Origin: DASXAQ01 sp036406615
GTDB taxonomy: Bacteria > Actinomycetota > UBA4738
NCBI GenBank assembly: GCA_036406615.1
Contig: DASXAQ010000001.1
Location: forward strand, 27,245-91,244
Reading direction: 5' to 3'
Length of the DNA stretch: 64,000 nt
The notes under the pieces are model-generated. The model made no database searches, was not told where the DNA came from, and saw only the letters and a program-made list of their open reading frames with translations. Positions 16,839-24,548 of the stretch are shown piece by piece; the first letter of the stretch is position 1; each line of letters opens with the position of its first letter. A program made the translations under genes and the position numbers.

Positions 16839-18527
16839 ATGGACCCCGGGGACCACGGCGGCATCCTCGCGGCTCGCGCGCTGGGATCGTGCGGCGTGCG
16901 GACGATCTTCGCCCTGCCCGGCGGGCACATCCTGCCGCTGTTTGATGGCGCGCGACGCGAAGGCCTGACCCTCGTGGGGACGCGGCACGAGGAGAACGCC
17001 GTGTTCATGGCCGAGGGCTGGGCGCTGGCCACCGCCACGCCGGGCGTGGCCGCCGTGACGGCCGGGCCGGGGCTGGCCAACGCGTTCGCGGGCCTGGCCG
17101 AGGCCAACGCCGCCGGCGCGCCGGTGGTCGTGATCGCCGGGCGCACCGGCCTGGCGCAGCGAGGGCGCGGAGCCGTCCAGGACCTGGACCAGCTGGGGGC
17201 CGCGGCCGTCGCCTCCAAGTGGCGCGACGAGTGCCTGGAGACCGGCCGCATCCCGGAGCGGGTCTTCGAAGCCGTGCACCGGGCCCGCGCGGGCGCCCCC
17301 GGCGTCGCCTACCTGGAGATCCCGCAGGACGTGTTCGCCGCGGCCGCTCCCGCCGACGAGCATCCCTGGCCGATGGGACACGACGCGGAGCCGGCGCGCT
17401 CGGTGCCGGTGGCCGGCGACGTCGAACGGGCCGTCGCGGTGCTGGCCGGCGCGGCCCAGCCCGCGATCGTCGCGGGCTCGGGCGCGTTCTTCTCCCGCGC
17501 CGGACCCGCGCTGGGGCGGTTCGCCGAACGCACGGGCATCCCGGTCACGACGACCTCGGCCGCGCGCGGACTGCTCGACGACCGCCATCCGCGCTGTCTC
17601 GGAAGCCTGGTGCACGGCGGCATCGCGCTGGCCTCAGCCGACGCCTCGCTGGTGCTGGGGTCCCGGTTCAACGCCAACCTGGTCTACGGCGGGCCGCCGC
17701 TGTTCCCGCCCGGTCAGCGGATCGTGCAGGTGGACGCCGTCCCCGAGCACCTCGGCGGCCTTCGGCGTCCGGACGTCGCCCTGGCCGGCGACGTGGCCGC
17801 GACGCTCGACGCGCTGACGGATGCTTGGCCGGCCCCTCCCGGCCGGTTCGACGACTGGACCGAGCGCGCGATGGCCGGGGCCTCGGCCAGCCGAACGAGC
17901 TGGGACGCGGAATGCGAACGGCCCGCGGACGGGCTGCACCCCGGGTGGCTGGCCCGCGAGGTCGCGCGCTTCGCCCGCGAGCAGGACGCCGCCACGTTCG
18001 TCTCGGACGGCGGCGACAGCGTGGTGTGGGGCATCGCCATGTCGGAGGCGCGCCGGCCCGGCACGAACCTGTTCATCGGGTCAGCGATGGGCACGCTGGG
18101 GATCGGGCTGCCGTTCGCGCTGGGCGCCAAGGCGGCCCGGCCGGGAGAGCCGGTGTTCGTGTTCACCGGCGACGGCGCCTTCGGCCTGTCGGCCATCGAG
18201 CTGGACACCGCGGCCCGCCACGGGCTCGGCGTGGTGGTGGTCGTCGCCAACAACGGCGGATGGGGCGACGTCCGCCACGAGCAGCGGATGTACTTCGGAC
18301 CGGAGGCCGATCGGGGCGCGGACCTCCCGGGACTGCGCTACGACCTGCTGGCGCAGGCCGCCGGCGGGTACGGCGAGCGCGTGGTCGAGCGCGACGAGGT
18401 TCGCCCCGCGCTCGAGCGGGCGCTGAAGGCGTCGTCCGAGGGCGTGCCCGCGGTCGTCGACGCCGCGACCGACCCCGAGGTCCTGAGCGACCTCATGCGC
18501 AACCTCGGGAGCCTCGGCGTGATGTGA
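16839..18527 (+). CDS. thiamine-diphosphate enzyme (acetolactate synthase large-subunit-like)
   Basis: This 562-residue ThDP-dependent enzyme has the three-domain order of acetohydroxyacid synthase, oxalyl-CoA decarboxylase and glyoxylate carboligase. The catalytic Glu is in TRHEENAVFMAEG (about residue 51). The central domain follows at about 190-330. The ThDP/Mg motif runs from GDGAFGLSAIE (about 443) to NNGGWG. No small regulatory subunit gene lies nearby, so an anabolic role as IlvB is not supported. The ATG at 16839 is 8 bases after TATACT (16825-16830), with no Shine-Dalgarno: a leaderless start. The substrate is unresolved. Confidence 0.83.
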   Translation: MDPGDHGGILAARALGSCGVRTIFALPGGHILPLFDGARREGLTLVGTRHEENAVFMAEGWALATATPGVAAVTAGPGLANAFAGLAEANAAGAPVVVIAGRTGLAQRGRGAVQDLDQLGAAAVASKWRDECLETGRIPERVFEAVHRARAGAPGVAYLEIPQDVFAAAAPADEHPWPMGHDAEPARSVPVAGDVERAVAVLAGAAQPAIVAGSGAFFSRAGPALGRFAERTGIPVTTTSAARGLLDDRHPRCLGSLVHGGIALASADASLVLGSRFNANLVYGGPPLFPPGQRIVQVDAVPEHLGGLRRPDVALAGDVAATLDALTDAWPAPPGRFDDWTERAMAGASASRTSWDAECERPADGLHPGWLAREVARFAREQDAATFVSDGGDSVVWGIAMSEARRPGTNLFIGSAMGTLGIGLPFALGAKAARPGEPVFVFTGDGAFGLSAIELDTAARHGLGVVVVVANNGGWGDVRHEQRMYFGPEADRGADLPGLRYDLLAQAAGGYGERVVERDEVRPALERALKASSEGVPAVVDAATDPEVLSDLMRNLGSLGVM

Positions 18528-18564
18528 CGAGGTGTGCCGTCGGCCGGCGGCGCCGGGGGGGTCC

Positions 18565-19074
18565 CTACGCGCCGCCTGCCGACGTTCCCGCCTGCGTCCT
18601 GCGCCTGCGGGCGGGCAGCAGGAGCGCGGCACCCGAAACGACCAACAGCACCCCAAGGCCGGCGAGCGTCGCCACGCGGTTGCTCACGCCGGTGTTCGGC
18701 AGCGGGCCGCCACCGGTCTGTCCGGGAGCGAGCACGACGATCGTGCCCGCCATGCCGAGCGCCACGTGGAACGTGCAGTGATACGCGACCGTTCCCGCCA
18801 CCGTGAACGTGTGGCTGAACGTGCCGTTGACCGCGATCGCGCCGGAGTCGAACGCGCCGCTGTTCGCCGTGACCGTGTGCAGCGACGGGCCGTGGTTCGT
18901 CCACACGATCGTGTCGCCGACGTGCACCGTGATCGTCTTCGGGCTGAACGAGAAGTCGGCCGCGCCCACGGACGCGGTGCTCGCCAGCGCCGGCCCGGCC
19001 CCCAGGGCCACCTGTGTGATCAGGACCGCAGCGAATGCGACAACGGACAGCGTGGAAGCCCAGCGTCGTTTCAC
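18565..19074 (-). CDS. LPxTG-anchored cupredoxin (amicyanin/plastocyanin-like)
   Basis: This 169-residue exported copper protein has a signal peptide to about residue 32 and then a single cupredoxin domain. The type-1 copper ligands are H66 (PSLHTVT), C100, H103 and M108 (YHCTFHVALGM). The YHCT-x-H-...-M arrangement resembles amicyanin. The C-terminus is a cell-wall sorting signal: LPNTG (125-129), a hydrophobic stretch and RRRR. GTG 19074 has GGGAGGGG upstream. The gene for a sortase lies 82 bases upstream on the same strand, so it is probably the processing enzyme. A role as an electron carrier at the cell surface is inferred. Confidence 0.88.
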   Translation of the reverse strand: MKRRWASTLSVVAFAAVLITQVALGAGPALASTASVGAADFSFSPKTITVHVGDTIVWTNHGPSLHTVTANSGAFDSGAIAVNGTFSHTFTVAGTVAYHCTFHVALGMAGTIVVLAPGQTGGGPLPNTGVSNRVATLAGLGVLLVVSGAALLLPARRRRTQAGTSAGGA

Positions 19075-19156
19075 GAATCCCCTCCCTCGTGTGGACAGGA
19101 CTACGCGCGACCCGGGCGAGGGGATTGCGCGCACCACCATGGCCGGCGGGCAGAGG

Positions 19157-19771
19157 TCAGGAGGCCGTGACCGCCGTGGAGGGGCCGGCGATCTGGACCG
19201 CTCGGACCACCAGGCGCTGGGTCGCCAGGAACCGGGGGTTGCAGGTCGTGAGCGTGAGCGAGGGCGCGCGCGTCGGCCCGATCACCCACCACGAGCCGGG
19301 CGGCAGCGTCCGTTGCCACACGACCCGGTAGACGAACGTCCCGGCGCGGGTCTGCAGGGTCACGCGGTCTCCCGGCTCCAGCCGGTTCAGCGCCCAGAAC
19401 GGATGCAGATACGTGGTGCGATGCCCGGCGATCGCGACGTTGCCGCCGTCGCCGGGCAGGGGCGTCTGCCGGTAGTGCCCGGGCCCTTCGGCCAGCGCGG
19501 TCGGTCCGATCCCCTCGACGAAGGCCATGTCCAGATGGATGCGGGGAATGCGAATGAACCCGATCGCCCCTCCCGGGATCGGACGGGCGGGGAACCCGTG
19601 GGCGCGGATCTGCGCGCGGAACCCGGCCTGCGCCCTCGCGGTCGCGAGCCCGGTCCCCCACAGCTGATAGGCGACCACGCCGAGCATGGCCAGGCCGACC
19701 GCGACCAGGCAGATGCCGGTCCGCCGCCGGACCAGCCGCCGGCGTCGGCGCGCGATGCGAGTTGGAGCCAT
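19157..19771 (-). CDS. sortase (class E-like)
   Basis: This 204-residue membrane-anchored transpeptidase has a transmembrane segment at about 19-38. The catalytic His is H117 (AGHRTTYLHPF), the catalytic Cys is C177 (LTLTTCNP) and the Arg is R186 (QRLVV), all as in class D/E sortases. It would cleave LPxTG-type signals and attach proteins to the cell wall. The ATG at 19771 is 10 bases downstream of TATACC (19787-19782, minus strand) and lacks a Shine-Dalgarno. The LPNTG cupredoxin encoded next is the obvious substrate. Confidence 0.9.
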   Translation of the reverse strand: MAPTRIARRRRRLVRRRTGICLVAVGLAMLGVVAYQLWGTGLATARAQAGFRAQIRAHGFPARPIPGGAIGFIRIPRIHLDMAFVEGIGPTALAEGPGHYRQTPLPGDGGNVAIAGHRTTYLHPFWALNRLEPGDRVTLQTRAGTFVYRVVWQRTLPPGSWWVIGPTRAPSLTLTTCNPRFLATQRLVVRAVQIAGPSTAVTAS

Positions 19772-19839
19772 CTGGTGGGCGGGTATACGAGCGAGCCTCC
19801 CGCGGCGACGGTCCCGGGCTGCCGATACCCTGGGACGAG

Positions 19840-20820
19840 GTGGAAGATGCGCGAGACCTCGGGGTCGACCCCGCCGGCATCCGGCCGCCGCCCGGGATGC
19901 CCGAGCCCGCCTGGATCGACGTCCACGGGCCGGTCCACTATCGCGAGTGGGACGGTCCGCGGGACCGTCCAACGTTCGTGCTGGTGCACGGGCTCGGGGG
20001 CTCCCTGCTGACCTGGTCCCTCGTGGCGCCAGGGCTGGCCGCACACGGACGCGTCCTGGCGCTCGATCTCGCGGGCTTCGGGCGGACCCCATCGGCCGGC
20101 CGCCCCGCCGACGTCGGCTCGAACCGTCGGCTGCTGGCGGGGTTCCTTCGAGCCATGGACCTGCCGCCCGTGGTGCTCGTGGGCAACTCGATGGGCGGGA
20201 TGATCAGCCTGCTGCAGTGCGCCATCGAACCGGAGAGCGTCGGCGCGATGATCCTGGTCGACCCCGTCGTGCCGCGAGTGCTGACGGACGGCCGCATCTC
20301 GCTCCGCGTGGCGCTCGGGTTCCTGGCAACCGCCAGCCGGCGACTGGGGCCGCGGATCGTCCGGTCGCGGGCGCGCGCCCTGGGGCCGGAGGGGCTGGTC
20401 CGCGACACGCTGGCGGCCTGCGTTGCCGATCCGGACGCGATCGACCCGGGGCTGGTCGCGGCGATGGTCGATCAGCTCGCCGAGCATCGCGGGGCCGAGG
20501 ACGACGCGATCATGGCGTTCGTCGAGGCGACGCGGTCGCTCGTGGACACCCACATCCGCGCGACGCGCTACCGCGAGATGGTCCGCGGCATCCGTCAACC
20601 CGCCCTGGTGCTGCACGGGGCGCTGGACCGGCTGGTCCCGACGGCCGCCGTCCGCCGCGCGGTCGAGGGGCACGACACCTGGACGCTTCACGTGCTGCCC
20701 GGCGTGGGACATCTCCCGCAGATGGAGGCGCCGCAGCGGTGGCTGTCGCTCGCCACCTCGTGGCTCGACGAGACGCGCACGCGCCTCGACGCTGCTTGCG
20801 TGCCCGATTCATCCCTCTAA
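19840..20820 (+). CDS. alpha/beta hydrolase
   Basis: This 326-residue alpha/beta-hydrolase has the oxyanion loop LVHGLGGSLLTW, the strand DLAGFGRTPSAG and the nucleophile elbow VGNSMGGMIS. An acid residue lies in LHGALDRLVP and the catalytic His in PGVGHLPQMEAP. It could be an esterase, lipase or epoxide-hydrolase-like enzyme. I favour GTG 19840, 8 bases after TACCCT (19826-19831); an ATG at 19762 would overlap the divergent sortase gene. The stop is 28 bases before the MauE-like gene, so it may be the first gene of that operon. Confidence 0.82.
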   Translation: MEDARDLGVDPAGIRPPPGMPEPAWIDVHGPVHYREWDGPRDRPTFVLVHGLGGSLLTWSLVAPGLAAHGRVLALDLAGFGRTPSAGRPADVGSNRRLLAGFLRAMDLPPVVLVGNSMGGMISLLQCAIEPESVGAMILVDPVVPRVLTDGRISLRVALGFLATASRRLGPRIVRSRARALGPEGLVRDTLAACVADPDAIDPGLVAAMVDQLAEHRGAEDDAIMAFVEATRSLVDTHIRATRYREMVRGIRQPALVLHGALDRLVPTAAVRRAVEGHDTWTLHVLPGVGHLPQMEAPQRWLSLATSWLDETRTRLDAACVPDSSL

Positions 20821-20848
20821 ACTACAAACCTGTCATTCGTCGCGGGGA

Positions 20849-21508
20849 ATGGGATCGGGATTGGCCCAAGCGCTCGCACCCGTCGTCTACCTGGCGGCCG
20901 GCCTGCTCGCCTGGTCGGGGATCGCCAAGGGCCTCAGGCCCGCCCCTGCCGCCGACGCGCTGCGCCTCGCCGGCCTGCCGGCCCATACCGCGCTGGTCCG
21001 CGCGCTCGCGGGTTGGGAGCTCGTCGTGGGGCTCGCATGCCTGCTCCGCCCGGCGACGGCCTCGATGTTCGCCCTGTGCGCGACGTACCTGGCCTTCGCG
21101 GGGTACCTCGAGTACGTGATCCGAACCCGCCCCGGGTCCGGGTCGTGTGGGTGCACCGGCGCGGACCGGGTCCCGCCCAGCCGCCTGCACGTGGCCCTTG
21201 ACCTGGTCGCGGCCGCCGCGGCGGCCATGGCGATCGTCGTGCCCGTCTCGAGCCTGCCCGCGTTCGCGTCGTCGCTCGGCCCGCTGGCGGTCCCCTTCCT
21301 CGGGGGGCTGGTCCTGGCCGGGTACCTCGCCTGGGCCGCGGTCCGGCTCGTGCCCGAGGCATTTGCCTCCTATCGCGGCGGCGAGGGACACGCGCACGAA
21401 CGCGTGCGCGGCAACCGTCACCGCCGCGCCGACTCCGTGCTCGCCGCAGCCGGGATCGGACCGGGGCATCCGAGCCTGTGGGGCGGCGCGGAAGCGACGA
21501 AGGGCTGA
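20849..21508 (+). CDS. MauE-like (DoxX-fold) redox membrane protein
   Basis: This 219-residue integral membrane protein resembles the MauE family, which helps form the disulfides of the methylamine dehydrogenase light chain. Four hydrophobic segments lie at about 10-25, 48-66, 70-92 and 118-165. The Cys pair C100-x-C102 in GSCGCTG follows the third segment, as in other MauE/DoxX redox proteins. The C-terminal 55 residues are basic and soluble. The ATG at 20849 is preceded by CGGGGA. The next gene starts 2 bases after the stop, so both are co-transcribed. Confidence 0.75.
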   Translation: MGSGLAQALAPVVYLAAGLLAWSGIAKGLRPAPAADALRLAGLPAHTALVRALAGWELVVGLACLLRPATASMFALCATYLAFAGYLEYVIRTRPGSGSCGCTGADRVPPSRLHVALDLVAAAAAAMAIVVPVSSLPAFASSLGPLAVPFLGGLVLAGYLAWAAVRLVPEAFASYRGGEGHAHERVRGNRHRRADSVLAAAGIGPGHPSLWGGAEATKG

Positions 21509-21510
21509 GC

Positions 21511-22095
21511 ATGCGAAGCGGCCTCGCCGATCGAGCGGCCTCGATCGTGCGCGGCACCCTGTCGCGGCGAAGCCTCCTGGCCAGGGCCGCCGTCGCCGCG
21601 TCGGCCCTGTCGATCGCGCCCATCCGGTACCTGACGCGACCCGTGTCGGCCACGGTCCTCATCGGGTGTTCGGGATGTCCGTCCAACTCGTTCTGCTGCG
21701 ACGGCTGGACCGCGTTCTGCTGTCAGCTCACGGACGGGACGAACGACGGCTGTCCCGACTACGCGTACGTCGGCGGGTGGTGGAAGTGCACGTACTCGGG
21801 GTCCAGCCTGTGCAACCCGACGAACGTCCGCTACTACCTGGACTGCAACCGCCTGCCGAGCCAGTCCTGCCCAAACGGGTGCCACTGCGCGGGCCAGAAG
21901 TGCAACCACCGCTCGACGTGCTGCAACGTGTTCCGGTACGGGCAGTGCAACACGCAGATCTCGGGGACGACGCAGATCGCGTGCCGATTGGTGACGTGCG
22001 TGTCCCCATGCACGATCGACTGCCTGAACTGCAACTGCACCAGCGCGGTGGAGCAGGTCACGTGCACCCACAACAACTCGTGCCTCGATGCCTGA
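21511..22095 (+). CDS. Tat-exported Cys-rich protein, methylamine dehydrogenase light-chain-like
   Basis: This 194-residue protein has a twin-arginine signal (SRRSLLAR, residues 18-25) and about 25 cysteines in the mature part. The stretch from W66, WTAFCCQLTDG, matches the region around the first tryptophylquinone-forming Trp of the MauA light chain (WxAxCxxxTDG). The only other mature tryptophans are W90-W91 (GGWWKC), 24-25 residues on, whereas the cross-linked pair in classical MauA is about 51 apart. A Trp- or Cys-derived quinone cofactor is therefore possible but not shown. MauE- and MauD-like genes flank it, as expected for a folding-demanding disulfide protein. Confidence 0.65.
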   Translation: MRSGLADRAASIVRGTLSRRSLLARAAVAASALSIAPIRYLTRPVSATVLIGCSGCPSNSFCCDGWTAFCCQLTDGTNDGCPDYAYVGGWWKCTYSGSSLCNPTNVRYYLDCNRLPSQSCPNGCHCAGQKCNHRSTCCNVFRYGQCNTQISGTTQIACRLVTCVSPCTIDCLNCNCTSAVEQVTCTHNNSCLDA

Positions 22096-22134
22096 ACCGA
22101 CGACGTTTCGACGCGATCGAAAGGAGCCGTCCGC

Positions 22135-22770
22135 ATGACCGCACTCGTCGTGGTCGAGACCATCGTCCTGGCGCTGCTGTCGCTGCTGGTGATCGGGCTG
22201 CTGCGGAGCCACGCGGAGATCCTTCGCCGCATCGGCGAGGAACCTGCCGCGCGGGCGGCCTCGGATGGAGGTGCGGACGGCGATCGGCCGGACGGCTCGC
22301 GACCGGACGTCTCGCATCTGCCCGCGCCGCGCGCGGACGTGACGCCGGCGTTCGACATCGTGGGGCAGACGCTGCATGGCTCGGCGGTGAAGCTCGCGAT
22401 GGAAGGGCCGACGGACACGCTGCTCGCGTTCCTGTCGAGCGGGTGCCTGACGTGCCAGACGTTCTGGGAGGCATTGCCGTCGGCCGCGTCGCGCGGGTTG
22501 CCGGCGGACATCCGGCTGCTGGTCGTCGTGAAGGATCCGTCGTTCGAAAGCCCGTCGCGACTCCGAGAGCTGGCGATCGGCGACGTTGCCGTGGTGATGT
22601 CGTCGGCCGCGTGGAAGGACTACGGCATCGCGCTTTCCCCCTACTTCGTGCACGTGAGCGCCGACGGCGAAGTGCGGTCCGAAGGGTCGGCCGGCTCGTG
22701 GGCGCAGGTCGCATCGCTGCTTCGCGACGCCATGGCCGACCGCGAGCTCGAGCTGCGGGGCGCGAGGTGA
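22135..22770 (+). CDS. MauD-like membrane-anchored thioredoxin
   Basis: This 211-residue protein has an N-terminal transmembrane anchor (about 4-23), a flexible linker rich in Asp, Gly and Pro, and a thioredoxin-fold domain with the redox pair C104-x-x-C107 in SSGCLTCQTFW. Its cis-Pro is in ALSPYFVHV. This layout is that of MauD/TlpA/ResA proteins, which handle disulfides of exported proteins. GAAAGGAG lies 9 bases before the ATG. The gene follows the light-chain-like gene by 39 bases, and its likely client is that protein. Confidence 0.8.
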   Translation: MTALVVVETIVLALLSLLVIGLLRSHAEILRRIGEEPAARAASDGGADGDRPDGSRPDVSHLPAPRADVTPAFDIVGQTLHGSAVKLAMEGPTDTLLAFLSSGCLTCQTFWEALPSAASRGLPADIRLLVVVKDPSFESPSRLRELAIGDVAVVMSSAAWKDYGIALSPYFVHVSADGEVRSEGSAGSWAQVASLLRDAMADRELELRGAR

Positions 22771-22850
22771 CTGACGGAACCGGACTCGTCATCTCGACCG
22801 GGATGGCCCTGGCCGTGGTGGCGGCGGTGCGTTCGACATGGTCGCCCTGA
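22767..22850 (+). CDS. 27-residue overlapping small ORF
   Basis: A GTG that overlaps the TGA of the MauD-like gene (GTGA) opens a 27-codon frame. It encodes a mostly hydrophobic peptide (TGLVISTGMALAVVAAVR) and ends 9 bases before the next ATG, whose Shine-Dalgarno (GAGG) overlaps this stop. The placement fits a translated small membrane peptide or a coupling ORF. There is no homology evidence, and chance is a real alternative. Confidence 0.35.
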   Translation: MTDGTGLVISTGMALAVVAAVRSTWSP

Positions 22851-22859
22851 GGCGCGTCG

Positions 22860-23483
22860 ATGCTGGGGAGCATCACCCCGCTCGGCGAGCGGGGCCGGGG
22901 ATCCACATGGGCGGTCACCGCCGCCTTCTACATCGCCGGGTCCGCGATCGCCGGCGCCGCGGTGGGCGCGGGCCTCGGCGGACTCGGCCGCGCGATCGCC
23001 GGCATGGGTTCCGCCGGATCCGCCGCGCCGGCTCAGACGACGGCGTGGATCCTTGCCGCCGTCACGTCGTTTGCCGTCGCCGTGGACCTGCGTGCCGGCG
23101 GCCTGCGGCTGCCGAGCGTCGAGCGGCAGGTGAACGAGGAGTGGCTGTACCGGTACCGCGGCTGGGTGTACGGGCTCGGCTTCGGACTGCAGCTCGGCAC
23201 CGGCGTCGTCACGATCGTCACGACGGCCGCGGTCTACCTCACGTGGCTGGCCGCGTTGCTGACCGCGTCGCCGCTCGCGGGCGGGGCGATCGGGCTGGCG
23301 TTCGGCCTGGGCCGCGCGGCGCCGATGCTGTCGGTGGCCGGCGTCCGTGACCAGTCCCGGCTGCTGGCGCTGGACGCCTCACTGCGTCGGCTCGAACCGC
23401 TGTCGCGGCGCATGACCATCTCCGCCGAAGCGGCGCTCGGCGGGTCGCTGCTGGCGATCCTGGCGCGGGGAACGCTGCGATGA
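22860..23483 (+). CDS. CcdA/MauF-like polytopic membrane protein without cysteines
   Basis: This 207-residue integral membrane protein has four to six hydrophobic segments. The segment from GLGFGLQLGTGVV to FGLGRAAPML resembles the second half of CcdA/DsbD-type transporters (G-G-WxPC...YxLGLxxPFLL), but the expected cysteines are absent and the whole chain has none. MauF, a CcdA-like protein of mau loci, is the closest functional analogue by position. It may form a scaffold or channel for the redox proteins of the operon. A Shine-Dalgarno GAGG precedes the ATG. Confidence 0.55.
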   Translation: MLGSITPLGERGRGSTWAVTAAFYIAGSAIAGAAVGAGLGGLGRAIAGMGSAGSAAPAQTTAWILAAVTSFAVAVDLRAGGLRLPSVERQVNEEWLYRYRGWVYGLGFGLQLGTGVVTIVTTAAVYLTWLAALLTASPLAGGAIGLAFGLGRAAPMLSVAGVRDQSRLLALDASLRRLEPLSRRMTISAEAALGGSLLAILARGTLR

Positions 23484-23499
23484 GCGCGAGGCCGCGGCG

Positions 23500-23973
23500 A
23501 TGACGACGCTGTCGGGCCACGGCCTCTCGGCGACGCTCCCGCGGCGATGGGAGGGTCGCGTCTTCGTGCCGGACCTTCCTCCGCCGGCGATCAATCTGCC
23601 GGTGCTGCACGCGGCGAGCTTTCGCCTGCCGGCCGACGAGGCCACGTTCGGCAGCGAGGCGGCCCGCGTCATGGGCGGCCGCGGCGCGCTGATGGCCCTG
23701 GTGGAGTACGACCCCGCGCTCGGCGGATTCGGGCTGTTCGAAACGGCGGGTCCGCCGCCCTCGCTTCGACCGTCGGACTTCGATCCGAACGCCTTGCAAG
23801 TGCGACGGGCCGGCCAGGCCGGGATGCAGCGGTTCTTCACGTGGCACGGGCGGGCGCTGTGCCTCTACGTCGTCCTCGGCACCGCGGCGGGCACGGTCAC
23901 CGCCCTTGCCGAAGCGAACACGGTCCTGACCTCGATGGACGTCGTGCGGGCCAATGGGGAGCGGTCCCCGTGA
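23500..23973 (+). CDS. unknown protein of the mau-like operon
   Basis: This 157-residue protein has no signal peptide or membrane segment. It contains a Pro-rich N-terminal section (VPDLPPPAINLPVLHAASF), then alternating strands with GALMALVEYDP and GFGLFETAG, and a C-terminal RALCLYVVLG segment. It looks like a compact alpha/beta domain of about 130 residues. I do not recognise the family. It lies 16 bases after the membrane protein gene, and its stop overlaps the GTG of the next thioredoxin gene, so it is a fixed part of this operon. Confidence 0.6.
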   Translation: MTTLSGHGLSATLPRRWEGRVFVPDLPPPAINLPVLHAASFRLPADEATFGSEAARVMGGRGALMALVEYDPALGGFGLFETAGPPPSLRPSDFDPNALQVRRAGQAGMQRFFTWHGRALCLYVVLGTAAGTVTALAEANTVLTSMDVVRANGERSP

Positions 23974-24548
23974 CGCTCGCGCTGTGGATCGTGGCGTCGC
24001 TCGCGCTGGCCGGCGTGCTGGCGCTGGGCGTGGTCCTGGCGGAGACGCTTCGCCAGATCGACCGGCTGCGGGCCGAGGTGTCCCACCGCGCGACCTCGGC
24101 CCCCGGAGGCGTTCCCTCCGGCCTGCCGGCGGGGGCTCCGGCGCCGGCGTTTCGCTTCGACACGGCACATGGCCGGCTGTCGTCCACCTCGTTCGCGGGG
24201 CGGCGGCACGTGATCCTGTTCGCCAGCCCCGGCTGCGCGCCCTGCGAGCGGGTCGTGCCCACGGCCGCGCGGCTGGCGGACGCCGGGCGGATCCCGGACC
24301 TGATCGTGGTCAGCCGCGGCGAGCCCGGCTGCCAGCCGGCCGCCTGGACGGGCCGCAGGCCCGGGGCGGTCACGCTCGGAACCGAACGCGGGGACGCGGT
24401 CTCCTCGCTGTTCGACACCGCGATCACGCCGCACGCGTTCGTCGTCGGAGCCGACGGCCACATCGTGGCCCAGGGAATCGCCTCGGACCCCGATCACCTG
24501 CTGCGCCTGGCCGGGGCAGCCGGCGACGCGCGAGAGGCGACCGCATGA
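23970..24548 (+). CDS. second MauD/TlpA-like membrane-anchored thioredoxin
   Basis: This 192-residue protein has an N-terminal anchor (about 3-25) and a thioredoxin-fold domain. Its active site is C89-x-x-C92 in FASPGCAPCERVV and its cis-Pro is in TAITPHAFVV. It is distinct from the first thioredoxin of the operon (different active-site residues: APC versus LTC), so the two may act on different clients. GTG 23970 overlaps the previous stop (GTGA), and its own TGA overlaps the next ATG (ATGA), giving tight translational coupling. Confidence 0.8.
   Translation: MTLALWIVASLALAGVLALGVVLAETLRQIDRLRAEVSHRATSAPGGVPSGLPAGAPAPAFRFDTAHGRLSSTSFAGRRHVILFASPGCAPCERVVPTAARLADAGRIPDLIVVSRGEPGCQPAAWTGRRPGAVTLGTERGDAVSSLFDTAITPHAFVVGADGHIVAQGIASDPDHLLRLAGAAGDAREATA

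Noticed and set aside
16839..18527. Naming the ThDP enzyme IlvB (acetolactate synthase)
   Set aside because: No ilvN, ilvC or other branched-chain gene is adjacent, and the residues visible do not separate it from related decarboxylases.
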